Below, piece by piece: positions 1-13,400 of a stretch of 64,000 bases of DNA. Each line of letters begins with the position of its first letter. Within the stretch, counting starts at the first letter, position 1. A program made the position numbers and the translations under genes. The notes below the pieces were generated by a model. The model was not told the origin of the DNA. It did not search any database and saw only the letters and a list, made by a program, of their open reading frames with translations. Source of the stretch: Moringa oleifera (lineage: Eukaryota > Streptophyta > Magnoliopsida > Brassicales > Moringaceae); assembly GCA_021397835.1 (NCBI GenBank), contig JAJFZO010000124.1, forward strand, positions 1 to 64,000, given 5' to 3'.

Positions 1-2254
1 ATGGGCAACGAAGTGAGAATAATCGTGGGATAATGTGCTGGGATATGGCTAGACAAGCTCGATGGTGTGGGCGGCGAAGCTCACGATGATGCATGCTACG
101 TGAGGGCCAAATCGTTGGGGGGATTTCGAGAATGCGGAGTGCTTCTTCGCAGGCCCTTGAGGCGGCAGACGTGGGGTTGGATCTCGACACTCAGGCTTGC
201 CTCGGTGGACTCGTTGCACAGCGCGATCGAAGACATGATCATCGACAGTTAGCAACGAGCGAGCCACACGGCCAGCCTGGGCACCCCTACTGCCAAGGCC
301 TCATCAGTGGAAAAAAACGTGGGCAACGAAGCGAGAATAATCGTGGGATAATGTGCTGGGATATGGCTAGACAAGCTCGATGGTGTGGGCGGCGAAGCTA
401 ACAATGATGCATGCTACACGAGAGCCAAATCGTTGGGGGGATTTCGAGAATGCGGAGTGCTTCTTTGTAGGGCCCTGGAGGCGGCAGACGTGGGGTTTGA
501 TCTCGACACTCAGGCTTGCCTAGGTGGACTCGTTGTGCAGCATGATCGATGATACTATCGTCATCCGTTAGCAATGAGCGAGCCACATGGCCAGCCTGGG
601 GACCCCTACTGCCAAGGCCTCATCGGTGGGAAAAAACGTGGGCAATCAAGCGAGAATAATCATGGGATAATGAGCTGCGATGTGGCTAGACAAGCACGAT
701 GGTGTGGGCGACGAAGCTAACGATGATGCATGCTACGTGAGGGTCAAATTGTTGGGGGGATTTTGAGCATGCAGAGTGCTTTGTCGCAGTCCCTCGGGGC
801 GGCAGACGTGGGGTTGGATCTTGACGCTCATGCTTGCCTAGGCAGACTCGTTGCACAGCGCGATTGACGACACGATCGTCGGCCGTTAGAAACGAGTGAG
901 CCACACGGCCAGCCTCGGCACACCTACTGCCAACACCTCATTGGTTGGAAAAACGTGGGTAACCAAGTGAGAATAATCATGGGATAATGAGCTGGGATAT
1001 GGCTAGAAAAGCTCGATGGTGTGGGTGGCGAAGCTCATGATGACGCATGCTACGCGAGGGCCAAATCGTTGGGGGGATTTCGAGAATGCGGAGTGCTTCT
1101 TCGTAGGGCCCTTGAGGCGGCAGACGTGGGGTTTGATCTCGACGCTTAGGCTTGCCTAGGTGGACTCGTTGTGCAGCGTGATCGATGACACTATCGTCGT
1201 CCGTTAGCAACGAGCGAGTCACACGGCCAGCCTGGGCACCCCTACTGCCAAGGCCTCATAAGTGGGAAAAAATGTGCGCAACGAAGCGAGAATAATCGTG
1301 GCATTATGAGCTGGGATGTGGCTAGACAAGCTCGATGGTGTGCGCGGCGAAGCGAACGATGATGCATGCTACGCGAGGGCCAAATCGTTGGGGGGATTTC
1401 GAGAATGCGGAGTGCTACTTCGTAAGCCCTTGACGTAGCAGACGCGGGGTTGGATCTCGATGCTTAGGCTTGCCTAGGAGGACTTGTTGCGCAGCAAGAT
1501 AGAAGACACGATCGTCGACCGTTAGCAACTAGCGAGCCACACGGCCAGCCTGGGCACCCCTGCTGCCAAGGCCTCATCGGTGGGAAAAACGTGGGCAACG
1601 AAGCGAGAATAATCGTGGGATAATGAGCTCGTTTGTGGCTAGACAAGCTCGATGGTGTGGGCGGCGAAGCTAACGATGACGCATACGACGTGTGGGCCAA
1701 ATCGTTGGGGGGATTTCGAGCATGCGGAATGCTTCGTCGCAGGCCCTCGAGGTGGCAGATGTGGGGTTGGATCTTGACGCTCAGGCTTTCCTAGGCAGAC
1801 TCGTTGCACAGCGCGATCGATGACACGATTGTCGACCGTTAGTAACGAGCAAGCGACACGGCCAGCCTGGTCACCCCTGCCTCCAAGGCCTCATCGGTGG
1901 GAAAAACATGGGCAATGAAGCGAGAATAATCGTGGGATAATGAGCTGGGATGTGGCTAGAAAAGCTCGATGGTGTGGGGGGCGAAGCGAACGATGATGCA
2001 TGCTACGCGAGGGCCAAATCGTTGGGGGGAGTTCGAGCATGCGAAGTGCTTATTCGCAGGCCCTTGAAGTGACAGACGAGGGGTTGGATCTCGACGCTCA
2101 GGCTTGCCTAGGCCGACTCTTTGCGCAGTGCGATCGAAGACACGATCGTCGGCCGTTAGCAACAAGCGAGCCACACGGCCAACCCGGGCACCCCTGCTGC
2201 CAAGGCCTCATCAGTGGGAAAAACGTGAGCAACGAAGCAAGAATAATCGTGGGA
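1..2254 (+). repeat. Mixed A-type monomers, no clear higher-order unit
   Basis: The window opens inside a monomer. Six complete units follow the mark at 31, at 349, 668, 985, 1304, 1621 and 1938. Most have an A-like head, and divergence between neighbours is visible. Spacings of 318-319 near 349, 668 and 1304 come partly from longer A-runs after GTGG. I saw no gene or other element in this stretch. Confidence 0.85.
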
Positions 2255-3520
2255 TAATGAGTTGGGATTTGGCTAGACAAGCTCGATGGTGTGGGCGGTG
2301 AAGGTAACGATGATGCATGCTACGTGAGGGCAAAATCGTTGGGGGATTTCGAGCATGCGAAGTGCTTTGTCGTAGGCCCTCGAGGCAGCAGACGTTGGGT
2401 TGGATCTCGACGCTCAGGCTTACCTAGGCGAACTCGTTGCGCAGTGTGATCGACGACGCGATCGTCCGCCGTTAGCAACGAGCGAGCCACACAGCCAGCC
2501 TGGGCACCCCTGCTTCCAAGGCCTCATCGGTGGGAAAAACGTGGGCAACGAAGCAAGAATAATCGTGGGATAATGAGCTGGGATGTGGCTAGACAAGCTC
2601 GATGGTGTGGGGGGCGAAGCGAACGATGATGCAAGCTACGCGAGGGCCAAATCGTTGGGGGATTTCGAGCATGCGAAGTGCTACATCATAGGCCCTCGAG
2701 GCGGCAGACGTGGGGCTGGATCTCGACGCTCAGGCTTGCCTAGGCGGACTCGTTGCGCAGCGCGATTGACGACACGATCGTCGGTCGTTAGCAACGAGTG
2801 AGCCACACGGCCAGCCTTGGCACCCCTGCTGCCAAGGCCTCATCAGTGGAAAAAACGTGAGCAACGAAGCAAGAATAATCGTGGGATAACGAGTTGGGAT
2901 GTGGCTAGACAAGCTCGATGGTGTGGGCGGCGAAGCTAACGATGATGCATGCTACGTGAGGGCAAAATCGTTGGGGGGATTTCGAGCATGCGAACTGCTT
3001 TGTCGTAGGCCCTCGAGGCAGCAGACGTTGGGTTGGATCTCGACGCTCAGGCTTGCCTAGGTGAACTCGTTGCGCAGCGCGATCGACGACGCGATCGTTG
3101 GCCGTTAGCAACGAGCGAGCCACACAGCCAGCCTGGGCACCGCTGCTGCCAAGGCCTCATCGGAGGGAAAAATGTGGGCAAAGAAGCGAGAGTAATCGTG
3201 GGATAATGAGCTGGGATATGGCTAGAAAAGCTCGATGGTGTGGGGGGCGAAGCGAACGATGATGCATGCTACGCGAGGGCCAAATCGTTGGGGGGATTTC
3301 GCGCATGCGAAGTGCTACATCATAAGCCGTCGAGGCGGCAGACGTGGGGTTGGATCTCGACGCTCAGGCTTGCCTAGGCGGACTCGTTGCGCAGCGCGAT
3401 TGACGACACGATCGTCGGCCGTTAGCAACGAGCGAGCCACACGGCCAGCCTTGGCACCCCTACTGCCAAGGCCTCATCGGTGGGAAAAACGTGAGCAACA
3501 AAGCGAGAATAATCGTGGGA
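2255..3520 (+). repeat. Dimeric higher-order repeat, two copies
   Basis: Marks at 2255, 2571, 2887 and 3204 alternate between an A2 monomer (GGCAAAATCGTTG, CAGCAGACGTTGGG) and a monomer with the head GGGGGGCGAAGCGAACG. The pair repeats at about 633 bp. The copies differ by scattered substitutions and by one G in the G-run box. Confidence 0.75.
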
Positions 3521-4788
3521 TAATGAGCTGGGATGTGGCAAAACAAGCTCGATGGTGTGGGCGGCGAAGCTAGCGATGATGCATTCTACGTGAGGGCCAA
3601 ATTGTTGGGGGGATATCGAGCATGCGGAGTGCTTCATCGCAGGCCCTCGAGGCGGCAGACGTGGGGTTAGATCTCGATCCTCATGCCTGCCTAGGTGGAC
3701 TCGTTGGGCAGCGTGATCGATGACACTATCGTCGGCTGTTAGCAACGAGCGAGCCACACGGCCAGCTTGGGCACCCCTACTGCCAAGGCCACATTGGTGG
3801 GAAAAACATGGGCAACGATGCGAGAATAATCGTGGGATAATGAGCTGGGATGTGGCTAGACAAGCTCGACGGTGTGGGCGGCGAAGCTAATGATGACGTA
3901 TGCGACGTGTGGGCCAAATCGTTGGGGGGATCTCGAGCATGCGGAATGCTTCATCGTAGGCCCTTGAGGCGGCAGATGTGGGGTTGGATCGCGACGCTCA
4001 GGTGTTCCTATGCGGACTCGTTACACAGCGCGATCGACGACACGATCGTCGACTGTTAGCAATGAGCGAGCCACACGGCCAGCCTGGGCACCCCTACCTC
4101 TAAGGTCTCATCGGTAGGAAAAACGTGGGCAACGAAGCAAGAATAATCATGGGATAATGAGCTAGGATGTGGCTAGACAAGCTTGATGGTGTGGGCGGCG
4201 AAGCTAACGATGATGCATGCTACACGAGGGCCAAATCGTTGGGGGGATTTCGAGCATGTGAAGTGCTTATTCGCAGGCCCTTGAAGCGACAGACGTGGGG
4301 TTGGATCTCGACCCTCAGGCTTGCCTAGGCGGACTCGTTGCGCAGTGCGATCGACGACACCATTGTCAGCCGTTAGCAATGAGCGAGCCACACGGCCAGC
4401 TTGGGCACCCCTGCTGCCAGGGCCTCATCGGTGGGAAAAACGTGGGCAACGAAGCGAGAATAATCGTAAGATAATGAGCTGGGATGTGGCTAGACAAGCT
4501 CGATGTTGTGGGCGGCAAAGCAAACCATGATACATGCTACGTGAGGGCCAAATTGTTGGGGGGATTTTGAGCATGCGGAGTGCTTCATCGCAGGCCCTCA
4601 AGGCGGCAGACGTGGGGTTAGATCTCGACGCTCATGCTTGCCTAGGTGGACTCGTTGGGCAGCGTGATCGATGACACTATCGTCGGCTGTTAGCAACGAG
4701 CGAGCAGCACGGCCAGCCTGGGCACCCCTACTGCCAAGGCCTCACCAAGGGGAAAAACATGGGCAACGAAGCGAGAATAATCGTGGGA
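3521..4788 (+). repeat. Mixed A and B monomers
   Basis: There are four monomers, at 3521, 3838, 4155 and 4472. The unit at 3521 has an A-like head (GCGATGATGCATTC) but a B-like tail (CTCATGCCTGCC, GTTGGGCAGCG), so it looks chimeric. The unit at 4472 is B type with GATACATGC. There is nothing else in this stretch. Confidence 0.75.
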
Positions 4789-6970
4789 TAATGAGTTGGG
4801 ATATGGGTAGACAAGCTCGATGGTGTGGGTGGCGAAGCTAACGATGATGGATGCTATGCGAGGGCCAAATCGTTGGGGCGATTTCGAGCTTGAGGAGTGC
4901 TTCTTCGCATGACCTTGAGACGGCAAAGGTGGGGTTGGATCTCAACGCTCAGGCTTGCCTAGGCAGACTCATTGCGCAGCACGATCGAAGACACGATCGT
5001 TGGCCATTAGCAACGAGCGAGCCACACGGCCAGCCTGGGCACCCCGACTGCCAAGGCCTCATTGGTGGGAAAAACGTGGGCAACGAAGCAAGAATAATCG
5101 TGGGATAATGAGTTGGGATGTGGCTAGACAAGCTCAATGGTGTAGGGGGCGAAGCTAATGATGATGAATGCTACGTGAGGGCCAAATCATTGGGGGGATT
5201 TTGAGCATGCGAAGTGCTTCGTTGTAGGCCCTCGAGGCGGCAGATGTGGGGATGGATCTCGACGCTCAGGCTTGCCTAGGCGAACTTATTGCGCAGCGCA
5301 ATCGACGACATGATCGTCGGCTGTTAGCAACGAGCGAGCCACACGGCCAGCCTGGGCACTCCTGCTGCCAAGGCCTCATCGGTGGGAAAAACGTGGGCAA
5401 CGAAGCGAGAATAATCATGGGATAATGAGCTGGGATGTGGCTAGACAAGCTCAATGGTGTGGGCGGCGAAGCTAACGATGATGCATGATACGTGAGGGCA
5501 AAATCGTTGGGGGGATTTCGAGCTTGCGAACTGCTTCGTCGTAGGCCCTCGAGGCAGTAGACGTTGGGTTGGATCTCGACGCTCAGGCTTGCCTAGGCGA
5601 ACTCGTTGCGCAGCGCGATCGACGACGCGATCGTTGGCCGTTAGCAACGAGCGAGCCACACAGCCAGCCTGGGCACCCCTACTGCCAAGGCCTCACCAAG
5701 AGGATAATGAGCTGGGATGGCTAGACAAGCTTCATGTTTTGGGCGGTAAAGCAAACCATGATACATGCTACGTGAGGGCCAAATTGTTGGGGGGATTTTG
5801 AGCATGCAAGGTGCTTCATCGCAGGCCCTCGAGGCGGCAGACGTGGGGTTGGATCTCGACGCTCAAGCTTGCCTAGGTGGACTCGTTGGGTAGCCTGATC
5901 GACGACACTATCGTCGGCTATTAGCAACGAGTGAGCCACACGGCCAGCCTGGTCACCGCTACTACCGAGGCCTCATCGGTGGGAAAAACGTGGGCAACGA
6001 AGCGAGAATAATCGTGGGATAATGAGAGTGGATGTGGCTAGATAAGCTCGATGGTGTGGGCGGCGAAGCTAACGATGATGTATGCTACGTGAGGGCCAAA
6101 TCGTTGGGGGGATTTCGAGCATGCGAAGTGCTTCGTCGTAGGCCCTCGTGGCAGCAGACGTTGGGTTGGATCTCGACACTCAGGCTTGCCTAGGCGAACT
6201 CGTTGCGCAGCGTGATCGATGACACTATCGTCGGCTGTTAGCAACGAGCGAGCAGCACGGCCAGCTTGGGCACCCCTACTGCCAAGGCCTCACCAAGGGG
6301 AAAAATGTGGGCAACGAAGCGAGAATAATCGTGGGTTAATGAGCTGGGATATGGCTAGACAAGCTCGATGGTGTGGGTGGCGAAGCTAACGATGATGCAT
6401 GCTATGCGAGGGCCAAATCCTTGGGGCGATTTCGAGCTTGAGGAGTGCTTCTTCGCATGCCCTTGAGGCGGCAAAGGTGGGGTTGGATCTCAACGCTCAG
6501 GCTTGCCTAGGCAGACTCATTGCGCAGCACGATCGAAGACACGATCGTTGGCCATTAGCAACGAGCGAGCCACACGGCCAGCCTGGGCACCCCGACTGCC
6601 AAGGCCTCATTGGTGGGAAAAACGTGGGCAACGAAGCAAGAATAATCGTGGGATAATGAGTTGGGATGTGGCTAGACAAGCTCAATGGTGTAGGGGGCGA
6701 AGCTAATGATGATGAATGCTACGTGAGGGCCAAATCATTATGGGGATTTCGAGCATGCGAAGTGCTTCGTTGTAGGCCCTCGAGGCGGCAGATGTGGGGA
6801 TGTATCTCGACGCTCAGGCTTGCCTGAGCGAACTCATTGTGCAGCGCGATCGACGACACGATCGTCGGCCGTTAGCAACGAGCGTGCCACACAGCCAGCC
6901 TAGGCACCCCTGCTGCCATGGCCTCATCACTGGGAAAAATGTGGGCAACGAAGCAAGAGTAATCGTAAGC
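4789..6970 (+). repeat. Duplicated A3-C monomer pair flanking three divergent units
   Basis: The A3 plus C pair at 4789-5422 recurs almost unchanged at 6337-6970, an offset of 1548 bases. Both copies share GGGGCGATTT, the unusual CAAAGGTGGGG and the tail CACCCCGACTGCC. Between them lie an A2 unit shortened by a 35-bp loss, a B unit at 5705 and an A unit at 6020. Confidence 0.8.
5423..5704 (+). repeat. Truncated monomer (282 bp, 35-bp deletion)
   Basis: The mark-to-mark spacing is 282. The A-run and GCGAGAATAAT tail are missing, with CTCACCAAG joined directly to AGGATAATGAG near 5700. The next monomer also lacks two bases (GGGATGGCTAG). Confidence 0.85.
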
Positions 6971-7880
6971 TAATGAGTTGGGATGTGGCTTGACAAGCTC
7001 GATGTTATGGGCGACGAAGCAAACCATGATACATGCTGCGTGAGGGCCAAATTGTTGGGGGATTTCGAGCATGCGTAGTGCTTCATCGCAGGCCCTCGAG
7101 GCGGCAGACCTGGGGTTGGATCTCGATGCTCATGCTTGCCTAGGTGGACTCGTTGGGCAGCGTGATGGACGACACTATCATCGGCTGTTAGCAACGAGCG
7201 AGCCACACGGCCAGCCTGGGCACCACTACTGCCAAGGCCTCATCAAGGGGAAAAACGTGGGCAATGAAGCGAGAATAATCGTGGGATAATGAGCTGAGAT
7301 GTGGCTAGACAAGCTCGATGGTGTGGTCGGCGAAGCTAACGGTGATGCATGCTACGTGAAGGCCAAATTATTGGGGGGATTTCAAGCATGAGGATTGCTT
7401 CTTCGCAGGCCCTCGAAGCGGCAGACACATTGCGCAGCACGATCGAAGACACGATCGTCGACCGTTAGCAACGAGCGAGCCACACGGCCAGCCTGGGCAC
7501 CGCTGCTGCCAAGGCCTCATCGGTGGGAAAAACGTGCGCAACGAAGCGAGAATAATAGTAGGATAATGAGCTGGGATGTGGCTAGAGAAGCCCGATGTTG
7601 TGGGCGGCGAAGCAAACCATGATGCATGCTACGTGAGGGCCAAATTATTGGGGGGATTTTGAGCATACGGAATGCTTCATCGCAGGCCCTCGAGGCGGCA
7701 GACGTGGGGTTGGATCTCGACGCTCGTGCTTGCCTAGGTGGACTCGTTGGGCAGCGTGATCGACGGCACTATCGTCGGCTATTAGCAACGAGCGAGCCAC
7801 ACGGCCAGGCTGGTCACCCCTACTACCAAGGCCTCATCAGTGGGAAAAATGTGGGCAACGAAGCGAGAATAATCGTGGGA
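6971..7880 (+). repeat. B', deleted and hybrid monomers
   Basis: The unit at 6971 is B' (GTGGCTTGACAAG). The unit at 7287 is only 277 bp because 40 bp are lost. The unit at 7564 combines a D-like start (AGAAGCCCGATGTTGTGG) with B/C-like sequence after it, and looks mosaic. Confidence 0.75.
7287..7563 (+). repeat. Truncated monomer (277 bp, 40-bp deletion)
   Basis: GGCAGAC at about 7420-7426 is followed directly by ACATTGCGCAGC. The segment from GTGGGGTTGG through GCCTAGGCGGAC is missing. GAC occurs at both ends of the lost segment, consistent with slippage or microhomology-mediated loss. Confidence 0.85.
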
Positions 7881-9147
7881 TAATAAGCTGGGATGTGGCT
7901 AGACAAGTTCGATGGTGTGGGCGATGAAGCTAACGATGATGCATGCTACGCAAGGGCCAAATCGTTGGGGGGATTTCGAGCATGAGGAGTGCTTCTTCGC
8001 AGCCCCTTGAGGCGGCAGACGTGGGGTTGGATGTCGACGCTCAGGCTTGCCTAGGCGGACTTATTGCGCAGCGCGATCGAAGACACGATCGTCGATCGTT
8101 AGCAATGAGCGAGCCACATGGCCAGCCTGGGCACCCCTGCTGCCAAGGCCTCATCGGTGGAAAAAACGTGGGAAACGAAGCAAGAGTAATCGTGGGATAA
8201 TGAGTTGGGATGTGGCTAGACAAGCTCAATGGTGTAAGGGGCGAAGCTAACGATGATGCATGCTACGTGAAGGCCAAATTATTGGTGGGTTTCGAGCATG
8301 CGAAGTGCTTCATCGTAGGCCCTCGAGGCGGCAGATGTGGGGTTGGATCTCGACGCTCTGGCTTGCCTAGGCGGACTCGTTGCGCAGCGCGATCAACGAC
8401 ACGATCTTCAGCCGTTAGCAAAGAGCGAGCCACACGACCAGCTTGGGCACCCCTACTGCCAAGGCCTCATCAAGGGGAAAAACGTGGGCAACGAAGCGAG
8501 AATAATCGTGGGATAATGAGCTGGGATGTGGCTAGACAAGCTCGATGGTGTGGGTGACGAAGCTAACGATGATGCATGCTACGCGAGGGCCAAATCGTTG
8601 GGGGGATTTTGAGCATGAGGAGTGCTTCTTCGCAGCCCCTTGAGGCGGCAGACGTGGGGTTGGATCTCGACGCTCAGGCTTGCCTAGGTGGACTCATTGC
8701 GCAGCGCGATCGAAGACACGATCGTTAGCCGTTAGCAACGAGCGAGCCACACGGCCAGCCCGGGCACTCCTACTGCCAAGGCCTCATCGGTGGGGAAAAC
8801 GTGGGCAACGAAGCAAGAATAATCGTGGGATAATGAGTTAGGATGTGGCTAGACAAGCTCAATGGTGTAGGGGGCGAAGCTAACGATGATGCATGCTACG
8901 TGAAGGCCATATTATTGGGGGGATTTCGAGCATGCGAAGTGCTTCATCATAGGCCCTCGAGGCGGCAGATGTGGGGTTGGATCTCAACGCTCAGGCTTAC
9001 CTAGGCGGACTCGTTGCGCAGCGCGATCGACGACACGATCTTCAGCCGTTAGCAACGAGCGAGCCACACGGCCAGCCTGGGCACCCCTGCTGCCAAGGCC
9101 TCATCGGTGGAAAAAACGTGGGCAACGAAGCGAGAATAATAGTAGGA
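7881..9147 (+). repeat. A-C dimeric higher-order repeat, two copies
   Basis: The A units at 7881 and 8514 share TTCTTCGCAGCCCCTTGAGG, and each is followed by a C unit (8198, 8831) with CTCAATGGTGTA. The period is about 633 bp. Confidence 0.8.
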
Positions 9148-10415
9148 TAATGCGCTGGCATGTGGCTAGAAAAGCCCGATGTTTTGGGCAGCGAAGCAAA
9201 CCATGATGCATGCTATGTGTGGGCCAAATTGTTTGGGGGATTTCGAGTATGCAGAGTGCTTCATCGCAGGCCCTCGTGGAAGCAGACGTGGGGTTGGATC
9301 TCGATGCTCAAGCTTGCCTAGGTGGACTCATTGGGCAACGTGATCGACGACACTATCATCGGCTGTTAGCAACGAGCGAGCCACACGGCCAACCTGGTCA
9401 CCCCTACTGCCAAGGCCTCATCGGTGGGAAAAACGTGGGCAACGAAGCGAGAATAATCGTGGGATAATGAACTGGGATGTGGCTAGACAAGCTCGATGGT
9501 GTGGGCGGCGAAGCTAACGATGATGCATGCTACGTGAGGGCAAAATCGTTGGGGGGATTTCGAGCATGCGAACTGCTTCGTTGTAGGCCCTCGAGGCAGC
9601 AGACGTTGGGTTGGATCTCGACGCTCAGGCTTGCCTAGGCGAACTCGTTGCGCAGCGCGATCGACGACGCGATCGTTGGCCGTTAGCAACGAGCGAGCCA
9701 CAGAGCCGACCTGGGCACCCCTGCAGCCAAGGCCTCATCGGAGGGAAAAATGTGGGCAAGGAAGCAAGGGTAATCGTGGGATAATGAGCTAGGATGTGGC
9801 TAGACAAGCTCGATGGTGTGGGGGGCGAAAGTAAACGATGATGCATGCTATGTGAAGCCAAATTATTTGGGGGATTTCGAGCATACGAAGTGCTTCATCG
9901 TAGGCCTTCGAGGCGGCAGACGTGGGGTTGGATCTCGACGCTCAGGCTTGCCTAGGAGGACTCGTTGCGCAGCGCGATCGACGACACCATCGACAGCCGT
10001 TAACAACGAGCGAGCCACACGGCCAGCTTGGGCACCCCTGCTGCCAAGGCCTCATCGGTGGGAAAAACTTGGGCAATGAAGCGAGAATAGTCGTAAGATA
10101 ATGAGCTGGGATGTGGCTAGACAAGCTCGATGTTGTGGGCGGCAAAGCAAACCATGATACATGCTACGTGAACGCCAAATTATTGGGGGGATTTCAAGCA
10201 TACGAAGTGCTTCATCGTAGGCCATCGAGGCGACAGATGTGGGGTTGGATCTCGACGCTCAGGCTTGCGTAGGCGAACTCGTTGTGCAGCATGATCGACG
10301 ACATTATCGTCGGCCGTTAGCAACGAGCGAGCAACACGGCCAGCCTGGGCACCCCTGCTGCCAAGGCCTCATCGGTAGGAAAAACGTGGGCAACGAAGTG
10401 AGAATAATAGTAGGA
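9148..10415 (+). repeat. D-A2-E-chimera monomer block
   Basis: The units are D at 9148, A2 at 9465, E at 9782 and a B/C chimera at 10099. The A2-E order matches the start of the six-monomer unit found again from 14574. This block may therefore be an ancestral or rearranged relative of it. Confidence 0.75.
10099..10415 (+). repeat. Chimeric monomer: B head, C tail
   Basis: The first part reads as B (GCAAACCATGATACATGC). From about 10168 on it carries C markers: ACGCCAAATTATTG, TTTCAAGCAT, and GGCCATCGAGGCGACAGATG. The switch lies in a few tens of shared bases, as expected from recombination between misaligned monomers. Confidence 0.7.
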
Positions 10416-13400
10416 TAATGAGCTGGGATGTGGCTAAAGAAGGCCGATGTTGTGGGCGGCGAAGCAAACCATGATGCATGCTATGTGTGGGCCAAATTGT
10501 ATGGGGGATTTCGAGCATGCAGAGTGCTTCATCGCAGGGCCTCGTGGCAGCAGACGTGGGGTTGGATCTCGACGCTCAAGCTTGCCTAGGTGGACACATT
10601 GGGCAACGTGATCGACGACACTATCGTCGGCTGTTAGCAACGAGCGAGCCACACGGCCAGCCTGGTCACCCCTACTACCAAGGCCTCATCGGTGGGAAAA
10701 ACGTGGGCAACGAAGTGAGAATAATCGTGGGATAATGAGCTGGGATGTGGCTAGACAAGCTCGATGGTGTAGGGGGCGAAGCTAACGATGATGCATGCTA
10801 CGTAAACGCCAAATTATTGGGGGATTTCAAGCATGCGAAGTGCTTCATCGTAGGCCATCGAGGCGACAGATGTGGGGTTGGATCTCGACGCTCAGGCTTG
10901 CGTAGGTGGACTCGTTGCGCAGCGTGAACGACGACATTATCGTCGGCCGTTAGCAACGAGCGAGCCACACGGCCAGCCTGGGCACCCCTACTGCCAAGGC
11001 CTCATCGGTGGGAGAAACGTGGGCAACGAAGTGAGAATAATAGTAGGATAATGAGTTGGGATGTGGCTAGAGAAGCCCGATGTTATGGGCGGCGAAGCAA
11101 ACCATGATGCATGCTATGTGTGGGCCAAATTGTTTGGGGGATTTCGAGCATGCAGAGTGCTTCATCGCAGGGCCTCGTGGCAGCAGACGTGGGGTTGGAT
11201 CTCGACGCTCAAGCTTGCCTAGGTGGACTCGTTGGGCAACATGATCGACGACACTATCATCGGCTGTTAGCAACGAGCGAGCCACACGGCCAGCCTGGTC
11301 ACCCCTACTGCCAAGGCCTCATTTGTGGGAAAAACATGGGCAACGAAGAGAGAATAATCGTGGGATAATGAGCTGGGATTTGGCTAGACAAGCTCGATGG
11401 TGTAGGGGGCGAAGCTAACGATGATGCATGCTACGTAAAGGCCAAATTATTGGGGGATTTCAAGCATGCGAAGTGCTTCATCGTAGGCCATCGAGGCGAC
11501 AGATGTGGGGTTGGATCTCGACGCTCAGGCTTGCGTAGGCGCACTCGTTGCGCAGCGTGATCGACGACATTATCGTCGGCCGTTAGCAACGAGCGAGCCA
11601 CACGGCCAGCCTGGGCACCCCTACTGCCAAGGCCTCATCGGTGGGAGAAACGTGGGCAACGAAGTGAGAATAATAGTAGGATAATGAGCTGGGATGTGGC
11701 TAGAGAAGCCCGATGTTATGGGCGGCGAAGCAAACCATGATGCATGCTATGTGTGGGCCAAATTATTTGGGGGATTTCGAGCATGCAGAGTGCTTCATCG
11801 CAGGGCCTCGTGGCAGCAGACGTGGGGTTGGATCTCGACGCTCAAGCTTGCCTAGGTGGACTCGTTGGGCAACATGATCGACGACACTATCATCGGCTGT
11901 TAGCAACGAGCGAGCCACACGGCCAGCCTGGTCACCCCTACTGCCAAGGCCTCATTTGTGGGAAAAACATGGGCAACGAAGCGAGAATAATCGTGGGATA
12001 ATGAGCTGGGATTTGGCTAGACAAGCTCGATGGTGTAGGGGGCAAGCTAACGATGATGCATTCTACGTAAAGGCCAAATCGCTGGGGATTTTGAGCATGC
12101 GAAGTGCTTCATCGTAGGCCATCGAGGCGACAGATGTGGGGTTCGATCTCGACGCTCAGGCTTGCGTAGGCGGACTCGTTGCGCAGCGTGATCGACGACA
12201 TTATCGTCGGCTGTTAGCAACGAGCGAGCCACACGGCCAGCCTGGGCACCCCTACTGCCAAGGCCTCATCGGTGGGAGAAACGTGGGCAACGAAGTGAGA
12301 ATAATAGTAGGATAATGAGCTGGGATGTGGCTAGAGAAGCCCGATGTTATGGGCGGCGAAGCAAACCATGATGCATGCTATGTGTGGGCCAAATTGTTTG
12401 GGGGATTTCGAGCATGCAGAGTGCTTCATCGCAGGGCCTCGTGGCAGCAGACGTGGGGTTGGATCTCGACGCTCAAGCTTGCCTAGGTGGACTGGTTGGG
12501 CAACGTGATCGACGACACTATCATCGGCTGTTAGCAACGAGCGAGCTACATGGCCAGCTTGGTCACCCCTACTGCCAAGCCCTCATCGGTGGGAAAAACG
12601 TGGGCAACGAAGCGAGAATAATCGTGGGATAATGAGCTGGGATTTGGCTAGACAAGCTCAATGGTGTAGGGGGCGAAACTAACGATGATGCATGCTAACG
12701 TAAAGGCCAAATTTATTGGGTGGATTCAAGCATGCGCTTGCTTCAAGTCGGCGGTCCATCGAGGCGCTAGATGTTTGGGGTTGGATCTCGACGCTCAGGC
12801 TTGCGTGCGGACTCGTTGCGCAGGTGATCACGCATTATCGTCGGCCGTTAGCACGAGCGAGCACACGGCCAGCCTGGGTAGTCCCCCTACTGTGCCCAGG
12901 CGTCATACGCCATCTGGTGGTGAGAAACAGTGTGAGTGGCAACGTAAACGTTGAGAATGTCCTCAGTCAAGATAATTAGCTGGTCGATGTGCTAGAGAAG
13001 CTCCCCGGATTATTCTGCGAGTGCGAAGCAATTCGCCATGTGCATGCTACTGTGTCTGGGCCAAATTGTTTGGGGGATTTCGAGCATGCAGAGTGCTTCA
13101 TCGCAGGCCTCTTGCAAGCTCAGACGTCTGGGGGTTTGGATCTCGACGCTCAAGCTTGCCTAGGTGGCCTCGTTGGGCAACGTGATCGACGACACTATCA
13201 TCGGCTGTTAGCAACGAGCGAGCCACACGGCCAGCCTGGTCACCCCTACTGCCAAGGCCTCATCTGTGGGAAAAACGTGGGCAACGAAGCGAGAATAATC
13301 GTGGGATAATGAGTTGGGATTTGGCTAGACAAGCTCGATGGTGTAGGGGGCGAAGCTAATGATGATGCATGCTACGTAAAGGCCAAATTATTGGGGGATT

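Noticed and set aside
12685..13309. Possible unique insertion or embedded gene in the 12.7-13.3 kb zone
   Set aside because: The C'-D monomer order is readable throughout and the extra bases are scattered in ones to fours. No contiguous foreign segment is present.
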